Notes: generated from the sequence alone by a model not told the origin. Numbered from the stretch's first letter, positions 54,074 through 63,323 are shown. The stretch is 64,000 nucleotides of DNA from CANJBX01 sp035556735 (GCA_035556735.1 DATMFF010000005.1:236164-300163), one strand, 5' to 3'. Numbers and translations are program-made.

Positions 54074-54178
54074 GCGTCTTCCCGAACCTGTCGCCGCATG
54101 ACCGCCTGCGGCAGTTGCTCCGCGGCGCTAGACCATGGCCGGATCAGATGACTCCCGATCATGGTCCGGCTTTTGTCT

Positions 54179-54227
54179 GAGCATGATCTGTTCCGAAAAC
54201 CGGCATCCACTTTTCGGGATCATGCGC
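54179..54227. repeat. Dispersed palindromic repeat, copy 3, abutting the pntB stop codon
   Basis: A 49-bp palindrome with arms GAGCATGATC and GATCATGCGC and the same CCGAAAACCGG...CCACTTTTCGG core as copy 2. Its last base is the last base of the pntB stop codon (minus-strand TAG at 54229-54227), exactly as for copy 2 and pgi. Confidence 0.85.
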
Positions 54228-55624
54228 TAGCCCATCGACTTCACGATGGACTCGGCCATCTTCTTGGCGTCGCCGAGGAGCATCATCGTGTTGTCGCGGT
54301 AGAACAGCGGGTTGTCGATGCCCGCGTAGCCCGAGGCAAGCGAGCGCTTGATGAACATCACCGTGCCCGCCTTCCACACCTGCAGCACCGGCATGCCGTA
54401 GATCGGCGACTTCGGATCCTCCTCCGCCGCCGGATTGGTCACGTCGTTGGCGCCGATGACGAAGGCGACGTCGGCCTGCGCGAACTCGGAGTTGATGTCC
54501 TCGAGCTCGAACACCTCGTCGTAGGGCACGTTGGCCTCGGCGAGCAGCACGTTCATGTGGCCGGGCATGCGGCCCGCCACCGGATGGATCGCGTACTTCA
54601 CCTCGACGCCTTCCTTCTTGAGATGGTCGGCCATCTCGCGCAGCGCGTGCTGCGCCTGCGCCACCGCCATGCCGTAGCCCGGCACGATGATGACCTTGGA
54701 GGCGTTCTTCATGATGTAGGCGGCGTCCTCGGCCGAGCCGAGCTTGACCGGCCGCTGCTCGACCGCCCCACCCGCCGCCGCGACCTCGCCGCCGAAGCCG
54801 CCGAGGATCACCGAGATGAACGAACGATTCATGCCCTTGCACATGATGTAGGACAGGATCGCGCCCGAGGAGCCGACGAGGGCGCCCGTGATGATCAGCG
54901 CAGAGTTGCCGAGCGTGAAGCCGATGCCGGCGGCGGCCCAGCCCGAGTAGGAGTTGAGCATCGAGATCACCACCGGCATGTCGGCGCCGCCGATCGGGAT
55001 GATGATCAGCACGCCGAGCACGAAGGCGATGAGCGCGACCAGCCAGAAGTCGAGCTGGCTCTGCGAGACCACGAGGCCGTAGACGAAGAAGATCAGCGCC
55101 AGCCCGAGCACGATGTTGATGACGTGGCGGCCCGGCAGCATGATCGGCGCGCCGCTCATGCGCCCCGACAGCTTGAGGAAGGCGATCACCGAGCCCGTGA
55201 AGGTGATGGCGCCGATGGCGACGCCGAGCGCCATTTCGACGAGGCTCGATTTGTGGATGTGGCCGACGGTGCCGATGTCGAAGGCGGTCGGCGCATAGAA
55301 CGCGCCGGCGGCGACCAGCACCGCCGCAAGACCGACCAGTGAGTGGAACGCCGCGACCAGTTCGGGCATCGACGTCATCGGCACGCGCCGCGCGATCACC
55401 GCGCCGATCGCTCCGCCGAAGCCGATGCCGAGCACGACCAGGATCCAGGCGCCGAAGCCCACCGGCGGGTGCGCGGCCAGCGTCGTGAGCACGGCGATGG
55501 CCATGCCGATGACGCCGAACGTGTTGCCGCGCCGGCTCGACTCCGGGCTCGACAGGCCGCGCAGCGCGAGGATGAACAGAACGCCGGCGATGAGGTAGAG
55601 CAGCGCGGCGATGTTGGCGTTCAT
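54227..55624 (-). CDS. pntB: NAD(P) transhydrogenase beta subunit
   Basis: Proton-translocating transhydrogenase subunit carrying eight or nine transmembrane helices (about residues 1-270) and the C-terminal NADP-binding domain III. VIIVPGYGMAVAQAQHALREM is the NADP-binding turn; HPVAGRMPGHMNVLLAEANV and FVIGANDVTNPAA are conserved. It makes NADPH from NADH with proton import. Last gene of the pnt operon; 465 residues as usual. Confidence 0.96.
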   Translation of the reverse strand: MNANIAALLYLIAGVLFILALRGLSSPESSRRGNTFGVIGMAIAVLTTLAAHPPVGFGAWILVVLGIGFGGAIGAVIARRVPMTSMPELVAAFHSLVGLAAVLVAAGAFYAPTAFDIGTVGHIHKSSLVEMALGVAIGAITFTGSVIAFLKLSGRMSGAPIMLPGRHVINIVLGLALIFFVYGLVVSQSQLDFWLVALIAFVLGVLIIIPIGGADMPVVISMLNSYSGWAAAGIGFTLGNSALIITGALVGSSGAILSYIMCKGMNRSFISVILGGFGGEVAAAGGAVEQRPVKLGSAEDAAYIMKNASKVIIVPGYGMAVAQAQHALREMADHLKKEGVEVKYAIHPVAGRMPGHMNVLLAEANVPYDEVFELEDINSEFAQADVAFVIGANDVTNPAAEEDPKSPIYGMPVLQVWKAGTVMFIKRSLASGYAGIDNPLFYRDNTMMLLGDAKKMAESIVKSMG

Positions 55625-55766
55625 GGACGGAAGCCCTTCTCTGCGTCATGCGCGGCCATCGTCCGCGCATCCATCGAATGACGTGTCATCTTCACCAGAC
55701 GGATGGGTTGCCCGGCCAGGCCCGGCAACGACGAGCGAACGTCCCTGCCCCGCCCCATCGCCCCGT

Positions 55767-56078
55767 CTACTTCTTTTTCTTCTGGTACATCGCCAGCATG
55801 CGCTGCGTGACGAGAAACCCGCCGAAGATGTTGATCGAGGCGAACACCAGGGCGACGAAGCCGAGTGCGCGCGCCCAGATCGGCCCCTGGTCGTCGCCGA
55901 CGAGGCCGACGCCGACGGCCAGCAGCGCCCCGACCACGATGACCGAGGAGATCGCGTTGGTCACCGACATCAGCGGCGTGTGCAGCGCCGGCGTGACCGA
56001 CCACACGACGTAATAGCCGACGAACACCGCCAGCACGAAGATCGAGAGGCGGAACACGAACGGATCGATGGCTTCCAT
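55767..56078 (-). CDS. pntAB: NAD(P) transhydrogenase alpha subunit, membrane part
   Basis: A 103-residue membrane protein with three helices, equal to the C-terminal membrane segment of the one-piece E. coli PntA. The split of the alpha subunit into two genes is standard in alphaproteobacteria. The sequence IFGGFLVTQRMLAMYQKKKK ends the family. 11 bases after pntAA. Confidence 0.93.
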   Translation of the reverse strand: MEAIDPFVFRLSIFVLAVFVGYYVVWSVTPALHTPLMSVTNAISSVIVVGALLAVGVGLVGDDQGPIWARALGFVALVFASINIFGGFLVTQRMLAMYQKKKK

Positions 56079-56089
56079 GGCAGCCTCGC

Positions 56090-57223
56090 CTATGCAGCCG
56101 TTTTCGGCTTGAAGTTCGGATGGATCACGGCGCCGTCGCGGGTGAGCGCGGTGCCCTTGATGATCTCGTCGTCCCAATTGATCGCGAGCGCCTTCGTCTT
56201 CTTGTCGATCATGGTGTCGAGGAAGGTCAAAAGGTTCTTGGCGTAGAGCGCCGAAGCCGAGGCCGCGATGCGGCCGGGGACGTTGGCGTAGCCGACGATC
56301 TTCACGCCGTTGACGTCGGCGACCTGCCCGGCCTTCGCGCCCTCGACGTTGCCGCCGCGCTCGACCGCGAGATCGACGATCACCGAGCCCGGACGCATCG
56401 AGGCGACCATTTCGGCGGAGATCAGCCGCGGCGCCGGACGCCCGGGAATGAGCGCGGTCGTGATGACGATGTCCTGCTTCTTGATGTGCTCGGCGACGAG
56501 CGCGGCCTGCTTGGCCTGGTACTCCTTGGACATCTCCTTGGCGTAACCGGCGGCAGTCTCGGCCTGCTTGAACTCCTCGTCCTCGACCGCGACGAACTTC
56601 GCGCCGAGGCTCTGCACCTGTTCCTTGGCGGCCGGCCGCACGTCGGTGGCGGTGACGACGGCGCCGAGCCGGCGCGCGGTCGCGATCGCCTGCAGGCCGG
56701 CGACGCCCGCGCCCATGACGAAAACCTTTGCGGCCGGCACCGTGCCGGCCGCGGTCATCATCATCGGCAGCGCGCGGCCGTATTCGGACGCGCCGTCGAT
56801 CACGGCGCGGTAGCCCGCAAGGTTGGCCTGGCTGGAAAGCACGTCCATCGACTGCGCGCGGGTGATGCGCGGCATCAACTCCATGGCGAAAGCGACCACG
56901 CCGGCCTTGGCGAGGCTCGCCAGCGCCGCGTCGTTGCCGTACGGGTCCATGATGGCGATGACGAGCGCGCCGCTCTTATAAGTCGCGATCTCGGCGTCCG
57001 TCGGCCGCCTCACCTTGAGGACGATGTCGGCGTCCTTGGCGGCGTCGGCGGCGATGCTGGCGCCGGCGGCGGTGAACTCCGCGTCGGGAATGCCCGAGCC
57101 GACGCCGGCGCCGGGCTGCACGATGACCTGCGCGCCCAGGCCCACGAGCTTCTTGACGGTCTCCGGTGTCGCCGCGACACGCGGCTCGCCTGGATCAGTT
57201 TCGCGCGCTACCGCGATGCGCAT
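56090..57223 (-). CDS. pntAA: NAD(P) transhydrogenase alpha subunit, NAD-binding part
   Basis: Domain I of the transhydrogenase: 377 residues binding NADH. The N-terminal MRIAVARETDPGEPRVAATPE, the GYRAVIDGASEYGRALPMMMTAAGT segment and the Rossmann turn FVMGAGVAGLQAIATARRLGA are diagnostic (alanine dehydrogenase-like fold). First of the three pnt genes; a small aa3-oxidase subunit gene lies 51 bases upstream on the same strand. Confidence 0.95.
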   Translation of the reverse strand: MRIAVARETDPGEPRVAATPETVKKLVGLGAQVIVQPGAGVGSGIPDAEFTAAGASIAADAAKDADIVLKVRRPTDAEIATYKSGALVIAIMDPYGNDAALASLAKAGVVAFAMELMPRITRAQSMDVLSSQANLAGYRAVIDGASEYGRALPMMMTAAGTVPAAKVFVMGAGVAGLQAIATARRLGAVVTATDVRPAAKEQVQSLGAKFVAVEDEEFKQAETAAGYAKEMSKEYQAKQAALVAEHIKKQDIVITTALIPGRPAPRLISAEMVASMRPGSVIVDLAVERGGNVEGAKAGQVADVNGVKIVGYANVPGRIAASASALYAKNLLTFLDTMIDKKTKALAINWDDEIIKGTALTRDGAVIHPNFKPKTAA

Positions 57224-57274
57224 GCAAACCGTCTCCCGTGAGCTTGAGAGGTCCGGCGGTCGCCTGTGCGACGA

Positions 57275-57568
57275 TCAGCCGAGCCCGTAGATGGCGAGCA
57301 TGATGAAGGCGAGCACCGTCACCGCGATGGAGAAACCGCGGCTGCCGGACACGAGTCCCTGCAGGGCCGCGATGGTGGCAAGCACGATGAGGAATCCGCC
57401 CGCGAGCCAGTGACCGAGCACGCCGCCGAGCGTCAGGCCAATTAGCACGCTCACCGTGTTGGCGATGCTGACGAACGTCAGATGCACGAAAGCTTCATAC
57501 GTGCTCTCGTGCTCCTTGTAGTCGTTGCCGGTTGCGGTCGCGTATTCGACCTCGCCGTGTTCGGCCAT
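57275..57568 (-). CDS. aa3-type cytochrome c oxidase subunit IV
   Basis: A 97-residue protein of the small alphaproteobacterial oxidase subunit IV family (Pfam COX4_pro_2-type). The N-terminus EYATATGNDYKEHESTYEAFVHLT is the family signature, followed by hydrophobic helices that include the membrane anchor. Its role in the oxidase is unclear even where the subunit is known. Position just before pnt, away from the main oxidase genes, is common in this order (recollection). Confidence 0.88.
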   Translation of the reverse strand: MAEHGEVEYATATGNDYKEHESTYEAFVHLTFVSIANTVSVLIGLTLGGVLGHWLAGGFLIVLATIAALQGLVSGSRGFSIAVTVLAFIMLAIYGLG

Positions 57569-57784
57569 TTCTCGTCTCCAAACGTCTGCGGACTTCGATT
57601 ACGGCGGGATTAGCGCACTTATAGACGGAGGGCAACGGCGGTATCTGAGGTTGTGCACGCGCGGCCGGCACCCGCCCATGCGCGGTGCGCGGGCCAGGCG
57701 TCACAATAGAATGGGCAGGAGAATGAGAATGGACCGGGAAGTGGACGTGTCCCGCGCAACGCACGCTGCACGGACCTGCTTGTG

Positions 57785-59140
57785 CTACGTCAGCCCGGCC
57801 TCGGCCAGGGCCTTCGCCTGCCGGTCCGCCACCTTGGTCACCGAGAAGCGCTCGATCGCCTCGTTGAACAGACGGTAGAAATTCAGTCGGGCATCGAGAT
57901 GCAGGAACACGCCGCCGAGGCCGATCGCGGCCCGGTCCATGAACACGAACTCGCGCGGGATCGTGACAGGCCCCTTCTGCTTGAGCGCTTGGTGCACGCG
58001 GAAGGCCTCGCGCCGGCCGTACTCCGACGGCTTGACCCCGTCGGCGATGGTGCGTTCGCGGTCATCCAGCAGCGGGCCGTAGATGAATCGTGCCCAGATA
58101 TTGAGCACGTCGATCAGCTCCCGGTTGAGCCGCTTGAAGCCCCACGTCTCGTAGGCGTGAACCACGCGCTCGTCGTCGCCCTTGAGCAGGCCCTTGTAAA
58201 GATCGACGACGCCGCCCACGAACTTCGGCGGGAAGATGCGGATGCAGCCGTAGTCGAGGAGATTGATTCCCCCCGGCACCCCCTTCTCCTCGAACACGGT
58301 GTAGTTGCCGAGATGCGGGTCGCCGTGGATGACGCCGTGGCGGCTGAACGGCAGCCACCACGCCTTGAACATCGCCGTGCCCAGGCGATTACGCACGGCG
58401 AGAGCGTCGTTCTTGTGCGCAAGCAGCTTCTGTCCCTCGAGCCAGTCGAGGGTGAGCAGCCGGTGTGTCGAGAGCTCCTTCCACACGCCCGGCACGCGGA
58501 CCTCGGGCACCTGTGCAAGCATCACGCGATAGAGTGCGACGTGCTTGGCCTCGCGCTCGTAGTCGAGTTCCTCGCGCAGCCGCGCGCCGATCTCCTTGGC
58601 GATCTCGCTGGTATCGATCGCCGAATCCATGCGCCGGCGCAGCGCGAACAGCCAGTCGAGCTGGCGCAGATCCGCCTCCACGGCCGACTTCATGTCGGGA
58701 TACTGCAGCTTGCAGGCGAGAAGCGAACCGTCGTGTGCGCGCGCACGATGCACCTGTCCGAGCGATGCCGCCGCCGCCGGCGTGTGCTCGAACTGCGCAA
58801 ACCTGCTCTGCCAGTCGGGACCGAGCTCCGCCGACATGCGCCGCTTCACGAACGCCCAGCCCATTGGCGGCGCTTCGCTCTGCAGCTTGGTGAGCTCGGT
58901 GGCGTACTCGGCCGGCAGCAGGTCCGGGATGGTCGCCATCAACTGGGCGACCTTCATGATCGGGCCTTTGAGCCCGCCGAGCGCAGCGGTCAACTCGCCC
59001 GCGTTCTTGGCGCGATCGAGTTCGCCCCCGAACAGGCGCGTCGCCGCGATCCTGGCGGCGACGCCGCCGACGTTGGCGCCCACGCGCGCATAGCGCGCCG
59101 CGCGGGCGGAGAAGCGGTTGCGTTCCTGGTCGGTGGGCAT
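57785..59140 (-). CDS. AarF/ABC1/UbiB-family kinase-like protein
   Basis: A 451-residue atypical kinase of the UbiB/ADCK family. The N-terminal KxGQ-like motif appears as LKGPIMKVAQLMATIPDLLP, ATP-binding Lys in AASLGQVHRARAHDGSLLACKLQYPDM with the Ala-rich loop, and catalytic HGDPHLGNYTV and LDYGCIRIF. Members act in ubiquinone biosynthesis or lipid handling. No obvious transmembrane segment, unlike E. coli UbiB, so the exact role is open. Confidence 0.9.
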   Translation of the reverse strand: MPTDQERNRFSARAARYARVGANVGGVAARIAATRLFGGELDRAKNAGELTAALGGLKGPIMKVAQLMATIPDLLPAEYATELTKLQSEAPPMGWAFVKRRMSAELGPDWQSRFAQFEHTPAAAASLGQVHRARAHDGSLLACKLQYPDMKSAVEADLRQLDWLFALRRRMDSAIDTSEIAKEIGARLREELDYEREAKHVALYRVMLAQVPEVRVPGVWKELSTHRLLTLDWLEGQKLLAHKNDALAVRNRLGTAMFKAWWLPFSRHGVIHGDPHLGNYTVFEEKGVPGGINLLDYGCIRIFPPKFVGGVVDLYKGLLKGDDERVVHAYETWGFKRLNRELIDVLNIWARFIYGPLLDDRERTIADGVKPSEYGRREAFRVHQALKQKGPVTIPREFVFMDRAAIGLGGVFLHLDARLNFYRLFNEAIERFSVTKVADRQAKALAEAGLT

Positions 59141-59181
59141 GTGTCTTTAGATAGGTCGCCCCCGTGCGGATTGATAGTCGA

Positions 59182-59319
59182 TCAGGCTTTCGGCCAATTG
59201 TCGCGGATCCAGCGCGTGAGGCTTTCCTCGCTCACCTCGCCTGCGGCGAGCGCGAGGATCATCTTGATCGCGTGGGCTTGTTGTGGAGCAAACGCAACTG
59301 CGTTCTTGCGCAGGAACAC
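59182..59319 (-). CDS. Possible small protein or gene remnant
   Basis: A 45-codon frame from a GTG at 59319. Its C-terminal sequence (ending ESLTRWIRDNWPKA) looks protein-like, with an amphipathic helix before it. A stop codon lies in frame just upstream, inside a 24-bp tandem duplication at 59323-59370. It may be a true small gene or the 3' end of a larger gene that lost its front. No family recognised. Confidence 0.3.
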   Translation of the reverse strand: MFLRKNAVAFAPQQAHAIKMILALAAGEVSEESLTRWIRDNWPKA

Positions 59320-59322
59320 TAT

Positions 59323-59370
59323 CGAACACCATCACCGCCATACAGCCGAACACCATCACCGCCATACAGC
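59323..59370. repeat. Exact 24-bp tandem duplication
   Basis: Two perfect copies in a head-to-tail arrangement (59323-59346 and 59347-59370), each beginning CGAACACCATC and ending CATACAGC. It lies between the small frame at 59182-59319 and the 3' end of pepF. Perfect identity suggests a recent slippage event. Confidence 0.85.
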
Positions 59371-59400
59371 GGCGCTCTCGTCGCCGTCGACCAACAAGGA

Positions 59401-61215
59401 TCAGCCAAGCCGTTCCAGTTCCTCGATCATACCCTCGATCACCTTGAGCCCGCCCTGCCAGAAGGCGGGATCGCGCGCATCGAGGCCGAACGGCTTGAGC
59501 AATTCCGCATGGTGCTTGGTTCCGCCCGCCGCGAGCATGTCGAGATAGCGCTCGGCGAAGCCCTCGTTGGCGCGCTCGTAGACCGCATAGAGCGAGTTCA
59601 CGAGGCAATCCCCGAACGCGTAAGCGTAGACGTAGAACGGCGAATGGACGAAGTGGCCGATGTAGGTCCAGAACGTCTCGTAGCCGGGCTTGAGCTCGAT
59701 CGCGGGCCCCAGGCTCTCGCGCTGCACCTCGAGCCAGATCTGCCCGAGCCGCTCCGAGGTGAGTTCGCCGTTCTTGCGCTCGGTGTGGACCTGACGCTCG
59801 AACGTGTAGAACGCGATCTGCCGCACCACGGTGTTGAGCATGTCCTCGACCTTGGAGGCGAGCATCGCCTTGCGCGCGCGCGTCTCGGCGGTCTCGGCGA
59901 GGATGCGCTTGAAGGTCAGCATCTCGCCGAACACGCTCGCGGTCTCGGCGAGGGTGAGCGGGGTCGGCGCCATCAGCGGGCCGTTCTTGGCGGCGAGCAC
60001 CTGGTGCACGCCGTGGCCAAGCTCGTGCGCGAGCGTCATCACGTCGCGCGGCTTGCCCTGGTAATTGAGCAGCACGTAAGGGTGCGCCGAGGGCACCGTC
60101 GGATGCGAGAACGCGCCCGGCGCCTTGCCGGGGCGCGTCGGCGCGTCGATCCAGCGCTCGTCGAAGAAGCGCGAGGCGATGTCGGCCATGCGCGGTGAGA
60201 AGTCGCCATAGGCGGAGAGCACGGTCTCGCGCGCCTGCGGCCACGCGATCGTGCGCTGCGGCACCTTCGGCAGCGGCGCGTTGCGGTCCCAGTGCGGCAG
60301 CCGCTTCTTGCCGAACCACTTCGCCTTCAATGCGTAATAGCGGTGCGAGAGCCGCGGATAGGATGCGCGCACGGCATCGACCAGCGCATCGACCACCTCG
60401 CGCTCCACGCGGTTGGCGAGATGGCGCGCATCGGCGACGTCGGCGAACCCGCGCCAGCGGTCGGAGATTTCCTTGTCCTTGGCGAGCGTATTGGTGATCA
60501 GCGTGAACGTGCGGACGTTGGCCTTGAACGTCTTGGCCAGCGCCTGCGCCGCCGCCTTGCGCGTCTCGGCGCGTGGATCCTGCAGCAGGTTGAGCGCCTG
60601 CTCGATCGCGAGATCCTTGCCGCCGATGCGAAAGCGCAGCGCCGCCACCGTCTCGTCGAACAGCCGGTTCCAGGCACCGAAGCTCGTGACGGATTTCTCG
60701 TGAAACAGCTGCTCGACGCGGTCCTCGAGCTGAAACGGCTTTTCCTTGCGGATGTCCTCGATCCAGGGCCGGTAGCGCGCGAGCTTGGGATCGGCCAGCG
60801 CCCGCTCCATCGCCGCGTCGTCGATGCGGTTGAGCTCGAGCGTGAAGAACAGGAGATGTGTCGAAGCTGCCGTGATGCGCTCCTGCACGTCCCCATAGAA
60901 CTTGGTGCGGTGCGGATCGGTGGTGTTCTCCGCGTAGACGAGCCCGGCATAGGAGATCAGCCGGCCGAGCAGGTCGTCGATCATCTCATAGCGGCGGATC
61001 GCCTCAGCGAGCTGGGCGCCGGCGTCCTCGCCCGCCGCCATGTCGACGAGCTTTCCCTTGAAAGCCTCTTCGAAGGCGATGCTGTAGCTGTCGGCGCGGT
61101 CAAGGTCGCGGCGAATCTCCGGCGCGTCGGTCGCGGGATAGAGATCGGTGAGGTTCCACTCGGGAAGATGCCCAAGACCGCGGTCAGGGGCAGGGACACG
61201 TCTGGTCGATGTCAT
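59401..61215 (-). CDS. pepF: M3-family oligoendopeptidase F
   Basis: Cytoplasmic zinc oligopeptidase, 604 residues. The HEXXH motif is in TLAHELGHGVHQVL and the third ligand Glu in LAETASVFGEMLTF; ELKPGYETFWTYIGHFVHSPFYVYAYAFG is the C-terminal substrate region of the family. It cuts peptides of about 7-17 residues. ATG at 61215 by homology (TSTRRVP...LPEWNLTDLYP). Confidence 0.93.
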   Translation of the reverse strand: MTSTRRVPAPDRGLGHLPEWNLTDLYPATDAPEIRRDLDRADSYSIAFEEAFKGKLVDMAAGEDAGAQLAEAIRRYEMIDDLLGRLISYAGLVYAENTTDPHRTKFYGDVQERITAASTHLLFFTLELNRIDDAAMERALADPKLARYRPWIEDIRKEKPFQLEDRVEQLFHEKSVTSFGAWNRLFDETVAALRFRIGGKDLAIEQALNLLQDPRAETRKAAAQALAKTFKANVRTFTLITNTLAKDKEISDRWRGFADVADARHLANRVEREVVDALVDAVRASYPRLSHRYYALKAKWFGKKRLPHWDRNAPLPKVPQRTIAWPQARETVLSAYGDFSPRMADIASRFFDERWIDAPTRPGKAPGAFSHPTVPSAHPYVLLNYQGKPRDVMTLAHELGHGVHQVLAAKNGPLMAPTPLTLAETASVFGEMLTFKRILAETAETRARKAMLASKVEDMLNTVVRQIAFYTFERQVHTERKNGELTSERLGQIWLEVQRESLGPAIELKPGYETFWTYIGHFVHSPFYVYAYAFGDCLVNSLYAVYERANEGFAERYLDMLAAGGTKHHAELLKPFGLDARDPAFWQGGLKVIEGMIEELERLG

Positions 61216-61305
61216 GTGCGCGGTTCCAATGCCAGTCCAAAGATATGGCATCGCGCGCGCGACACAACATGCGACCGCCGCGCGCGATCGCACGAAAACC
61301 GCGGG

Positions 61306-61758
61306 TCAGACCAGCGCTGCGGCCTGCGGCACGAGATGGACGAGCACTTCCTCGCCCTCGCCGAGCAGAGCGTCGAATTTCTGTTCCGTCGTCTGGCGCA
61401 ACGTGCACCATACCAGTGCGAGGCGCGCGATCATCCCGCGCCGCCGCTTGCGCAGATACTCGGAGGCGTTCATCGCGAGCGCGGCGAGGCTGTTGTGCTC
61501 GCCGACGATGCGGCCGCGCCCATCCTCCAGGACGTAAGTGCATCCGAGTCGGGAGATGCACAGGATGCAGTCGTTCTCGGGCGGCGGACCCAGCACGTAG
61601 AACTGCGGATCTCCGGCCTCGGTCGTCCCGACATCCCAGCCGCCGACGCGGCGGCCGGTCGCATCCACGTCGATCGCCTCGACAAGTTGCGCGACCTCGC
61701 CGTCGCGCCAGCCGGCCGGGCCCTGTTTCGTCTTGGGCGTGAACTCAACGATCGTCAT
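61306..61758 (-). CDS. Uncharacterised protein coupled to an XRE regulator
   Basis: A 150-residue cytoplasmic protein; no family recognised. It has two Cys in NDCILCISRLG and a basic YLRKRRRGMIAR segment. The ATG overlaps the stop of the XRE-family gene (ATGA), so the two are translated together. The arrangement recalls regulator-partner pairs, but there is no toxin motif and the order (regulator first) does not decide it. Confidence 0.7.
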   Translation of the reverse strand: MTIVEFTPKTKQGPAGWRDGEVAQLVEAIDVDATGRRVGGWDVGTTEAGDPQFYVLGPPPENDCILCISRLGCTYVLEDGRGRIVGEHNSLAALAMNASEYLRKRRRGMIARLALVWCTLRQTTEQKFDALLGEGEEVLVHLVPQAAALV

Positions 61759-62048
61759 TTGTCGTCTCCGAACAGGAGGCGGTGGAGTTCCGGCTCGTAG
61801 AAGGCCAGCAGCCGCCGGGCGAAGGTCGACGGCTCCACGCCCACCGCGCGGGCCCACGCTTCCATCGCGTCGGTGGGGACGCGGCCGAAGCCGTTCTCCA
61901 CCTGTGCAACGAATGTGTAGTACTTAAACCCCAGCCGTGTCGCGAGTTCGACCTGCGACAAACCGGCATCCTTCCGTAAGCTCTTCAGCCAATCGCCGGC
62001 CAGCTTGCGCTGCTGCTTGGCCTCCGGTGCGGCGCGTGCGACGCGCAT
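61755..62048 (-). CDS. XRE-family helix-turn-helix protein
   Basis: A 97-residue protein with a Cro/CI-type helix-turn-helix at about residues 20-75 (LRKDAGLSQVELATRLGFKYYTFVAQVENG). It is short, with no C-terminal sensor domain, so it probably acts with the coupled 150-residue protein. GGAGGGG lies upstream of the ATG at 62048. An inverted repeat TCGCA/TGCGA at 62106-62122 may be its operator. Confidence 0.85.
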   Translation of the reverse strand: MRVARAAPEAKQQRKLAGDWLKSLRKDAGLSQVELATRLGFKYYTFVAQVENGFGRVPTDAMEAWARAVGVEPSTFARRLLAFYEPELHRLLFGDDK

Positions 62049-62105
62049 TCGCCCCTCCCGCGGGAACTATCTTGATCTTCGAGCTATTTCAAGTGTACTA
62101 AACTA

Positions 62106-62122
62106 TCGCAATCCTAATGCGA
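62106..62122. promoter_or_regulatory. Possible operator before the XRE gene
   Basis: TCGCA (62106-62110) and TGCGA (62118-62122) with a 7-base spacer, in the AT-rich gap between the XRE gene and the divergent membrane protein gene. Short arms, so tentative. Confidence 0.3.
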
Positions 62123-62188
62123 CTCGGCGCGATGCATAGAGGCACAATTCCGAGTTCGAATAAAGGTCTATGACAGGTGGAGGGACCC

Positions 62189-62533
62189 ATGAAATCGGCT
62201 CTCGGACAGGTCGGGCTGCCCCGTTACCGCCTGGCCTCGGGCACCCGCGCGCTGCGCTTCGGGGCAGGCCTGCTGATCGCCACCGCCGCCGCGCTCGGGC
62301 TGTCCTATGGACTGCTGCCGCGCGAAGCGGCGATGCCCGCGCTCGCGACCGGCTGCTTCGTGCTGGCGGCGATCGCCGCCATCGCGGCCAAGCTGCGGCC
62401 CGCAGAGCCGGCCAATCGCGTGACGCTGTGGGACGTTGCCGGGGCGCTGACCTTCATCGGCATCTTCGCGTCCGCGCTGATCGCGCCTGAGCAGCTCGTG
62501 CAGCTCACCGAAGCCGGCGGCCAGCGCAACTAG
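62189..62533 (+). CDS. Small inner-membrane protein of unknown function
   Basis: A 114-residue protein with three hydrophobic segments (about residues 27-44, 53-71 and 85-103). The ATG at 62189 is chosen because GGAGG lies 6 bases upstream; an in-frame GTG at 62177 is unlikely. It precedes the TerC gene by 44 bases. No family recognised. Confidence 0.65.
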   Translation: MKSALGQVGLPRYRLASGTRALRFGAGLLIATAAALGLSYGLLPREAAMPALATGCFVLAAIAAIAAKLRPAEPANRVTLWDVAGALTFIGIFASALIAPEQLVQLTEAGGQRN

Positions 62534-62577
62534 CCCGCCGCGTCCTGAAACACTGAACAAGCATATCGAGGCCCGGC

Positions 62578-63252
62578 GTGGACCTGTCCCACCAGTTCAT
62601 CGCGCTGCTGCAGATCATCATCATCGACTTCGTCCTGGCGGGCGACAACGCCATCGTCGTCGGCATGGCCGCCTCGCGCGTGGCGCCGCACCTGCGCGCC
62701 AAGGTGATCTTCTGGGGCGTCGGCGGCGCCGTCGTGCTGCGCGTGCTGTTCGCCCTCATCGCAACGCAGCTCCTCGCGATCGTGGGCCTCACCCTCGCGG
62801 GCGGCATCCTGCTTCTGTGGGTGTGCTGGAAGATGTATCGCGAGATCCGCGTGCCGCACGAGGGTCTCGCCTTCGCCGGCGGCCCGCACGCCGATCACAT
62901 CCCGGACCAGGTCAAGACCATGACCTTCGGTGCCGCGCTGGTTCAGATCGTGGTCGCCGACGTGTCCATGTCGCTCGACAACGTGCTTGCCGTCGCCGGC
63001 GCCGCCAAGGGCGAGATGTGGGTGCTTGTGGTGGGGCTGACCATCGCGGTGGCCTGCATGGCGCTGCTGTCGGCCTACATCGCCAACCTGCTGGCGCGCT
63101 ATCCATGGATCACCTGGATCGGCCTGCTGATCGTCCTGACCGTCGCGATCGAGATGATCTGGAGCGGCTCGCACCAGATCGGCTGCGCCTTCGTGCCGCA
63201 GGCGACATGCGAAGCCGGCACGCTGGCGACCATGCGCGCCCTGCTGATGTAA
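62578..63252 (+). CDS. TerC-family membrane protein (YjbE-like)
   Basis: A 224-residue integral membrane protein with seven predicted helices. The two TerC hallmark segments are present: DFVLAGDNAIVVGMAA near the N-terminus and VQIVVADVSMSLDNVLAVAGAA near residue 125, whose Asp residues probably bind a metal. Members are implicated in manganese export or metalation of exported proteins (family knowledge). GTG start at 62578. Confidence 0.9.
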   Translation: MDLSHQFIALLQIIIIDFVLAGDNAIVVGMAASRVAPHLRAKVIFWGVGGAVVLRVLFALIATQLLAIVGLTLAGGILLLWVCWKMYREIRVPHEGLAFAGGPHADHIPDQVKTMTFGAALVQIVVADVSMSLDNVLAVAGAAKGEMWVLVVGLTIAVACMALLSAYIANLLARYPWITWIGLLIVLTVAIEMIWSGSHQIGCAFVPQATCEAGTLATMRALLM

Positions 63253-63300
63253 GTCCCGCCTCGCGCAAGCCCTTCAGCAACCGTTAACTCGCCTCGGCGA

Positions 63301-63323
63301 CAGTGGCCCAAACTGGGACACTG
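63301..63323. promoter_or_regulatory. Interrupted palindrome before the response-regulator ATG
   Basis: CAGTG-G-CCCA-AAC-TGGG-A-CACTG: matching arms interrupted by one base each. It ends 6 bases before the ATG at 63329, in the place of the ribosome-binding site, so it could be an operator or an RNA hairpin that limits translation. No Shine-Dalgarno sequence is otherwise seen. Confidence 0.5.
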
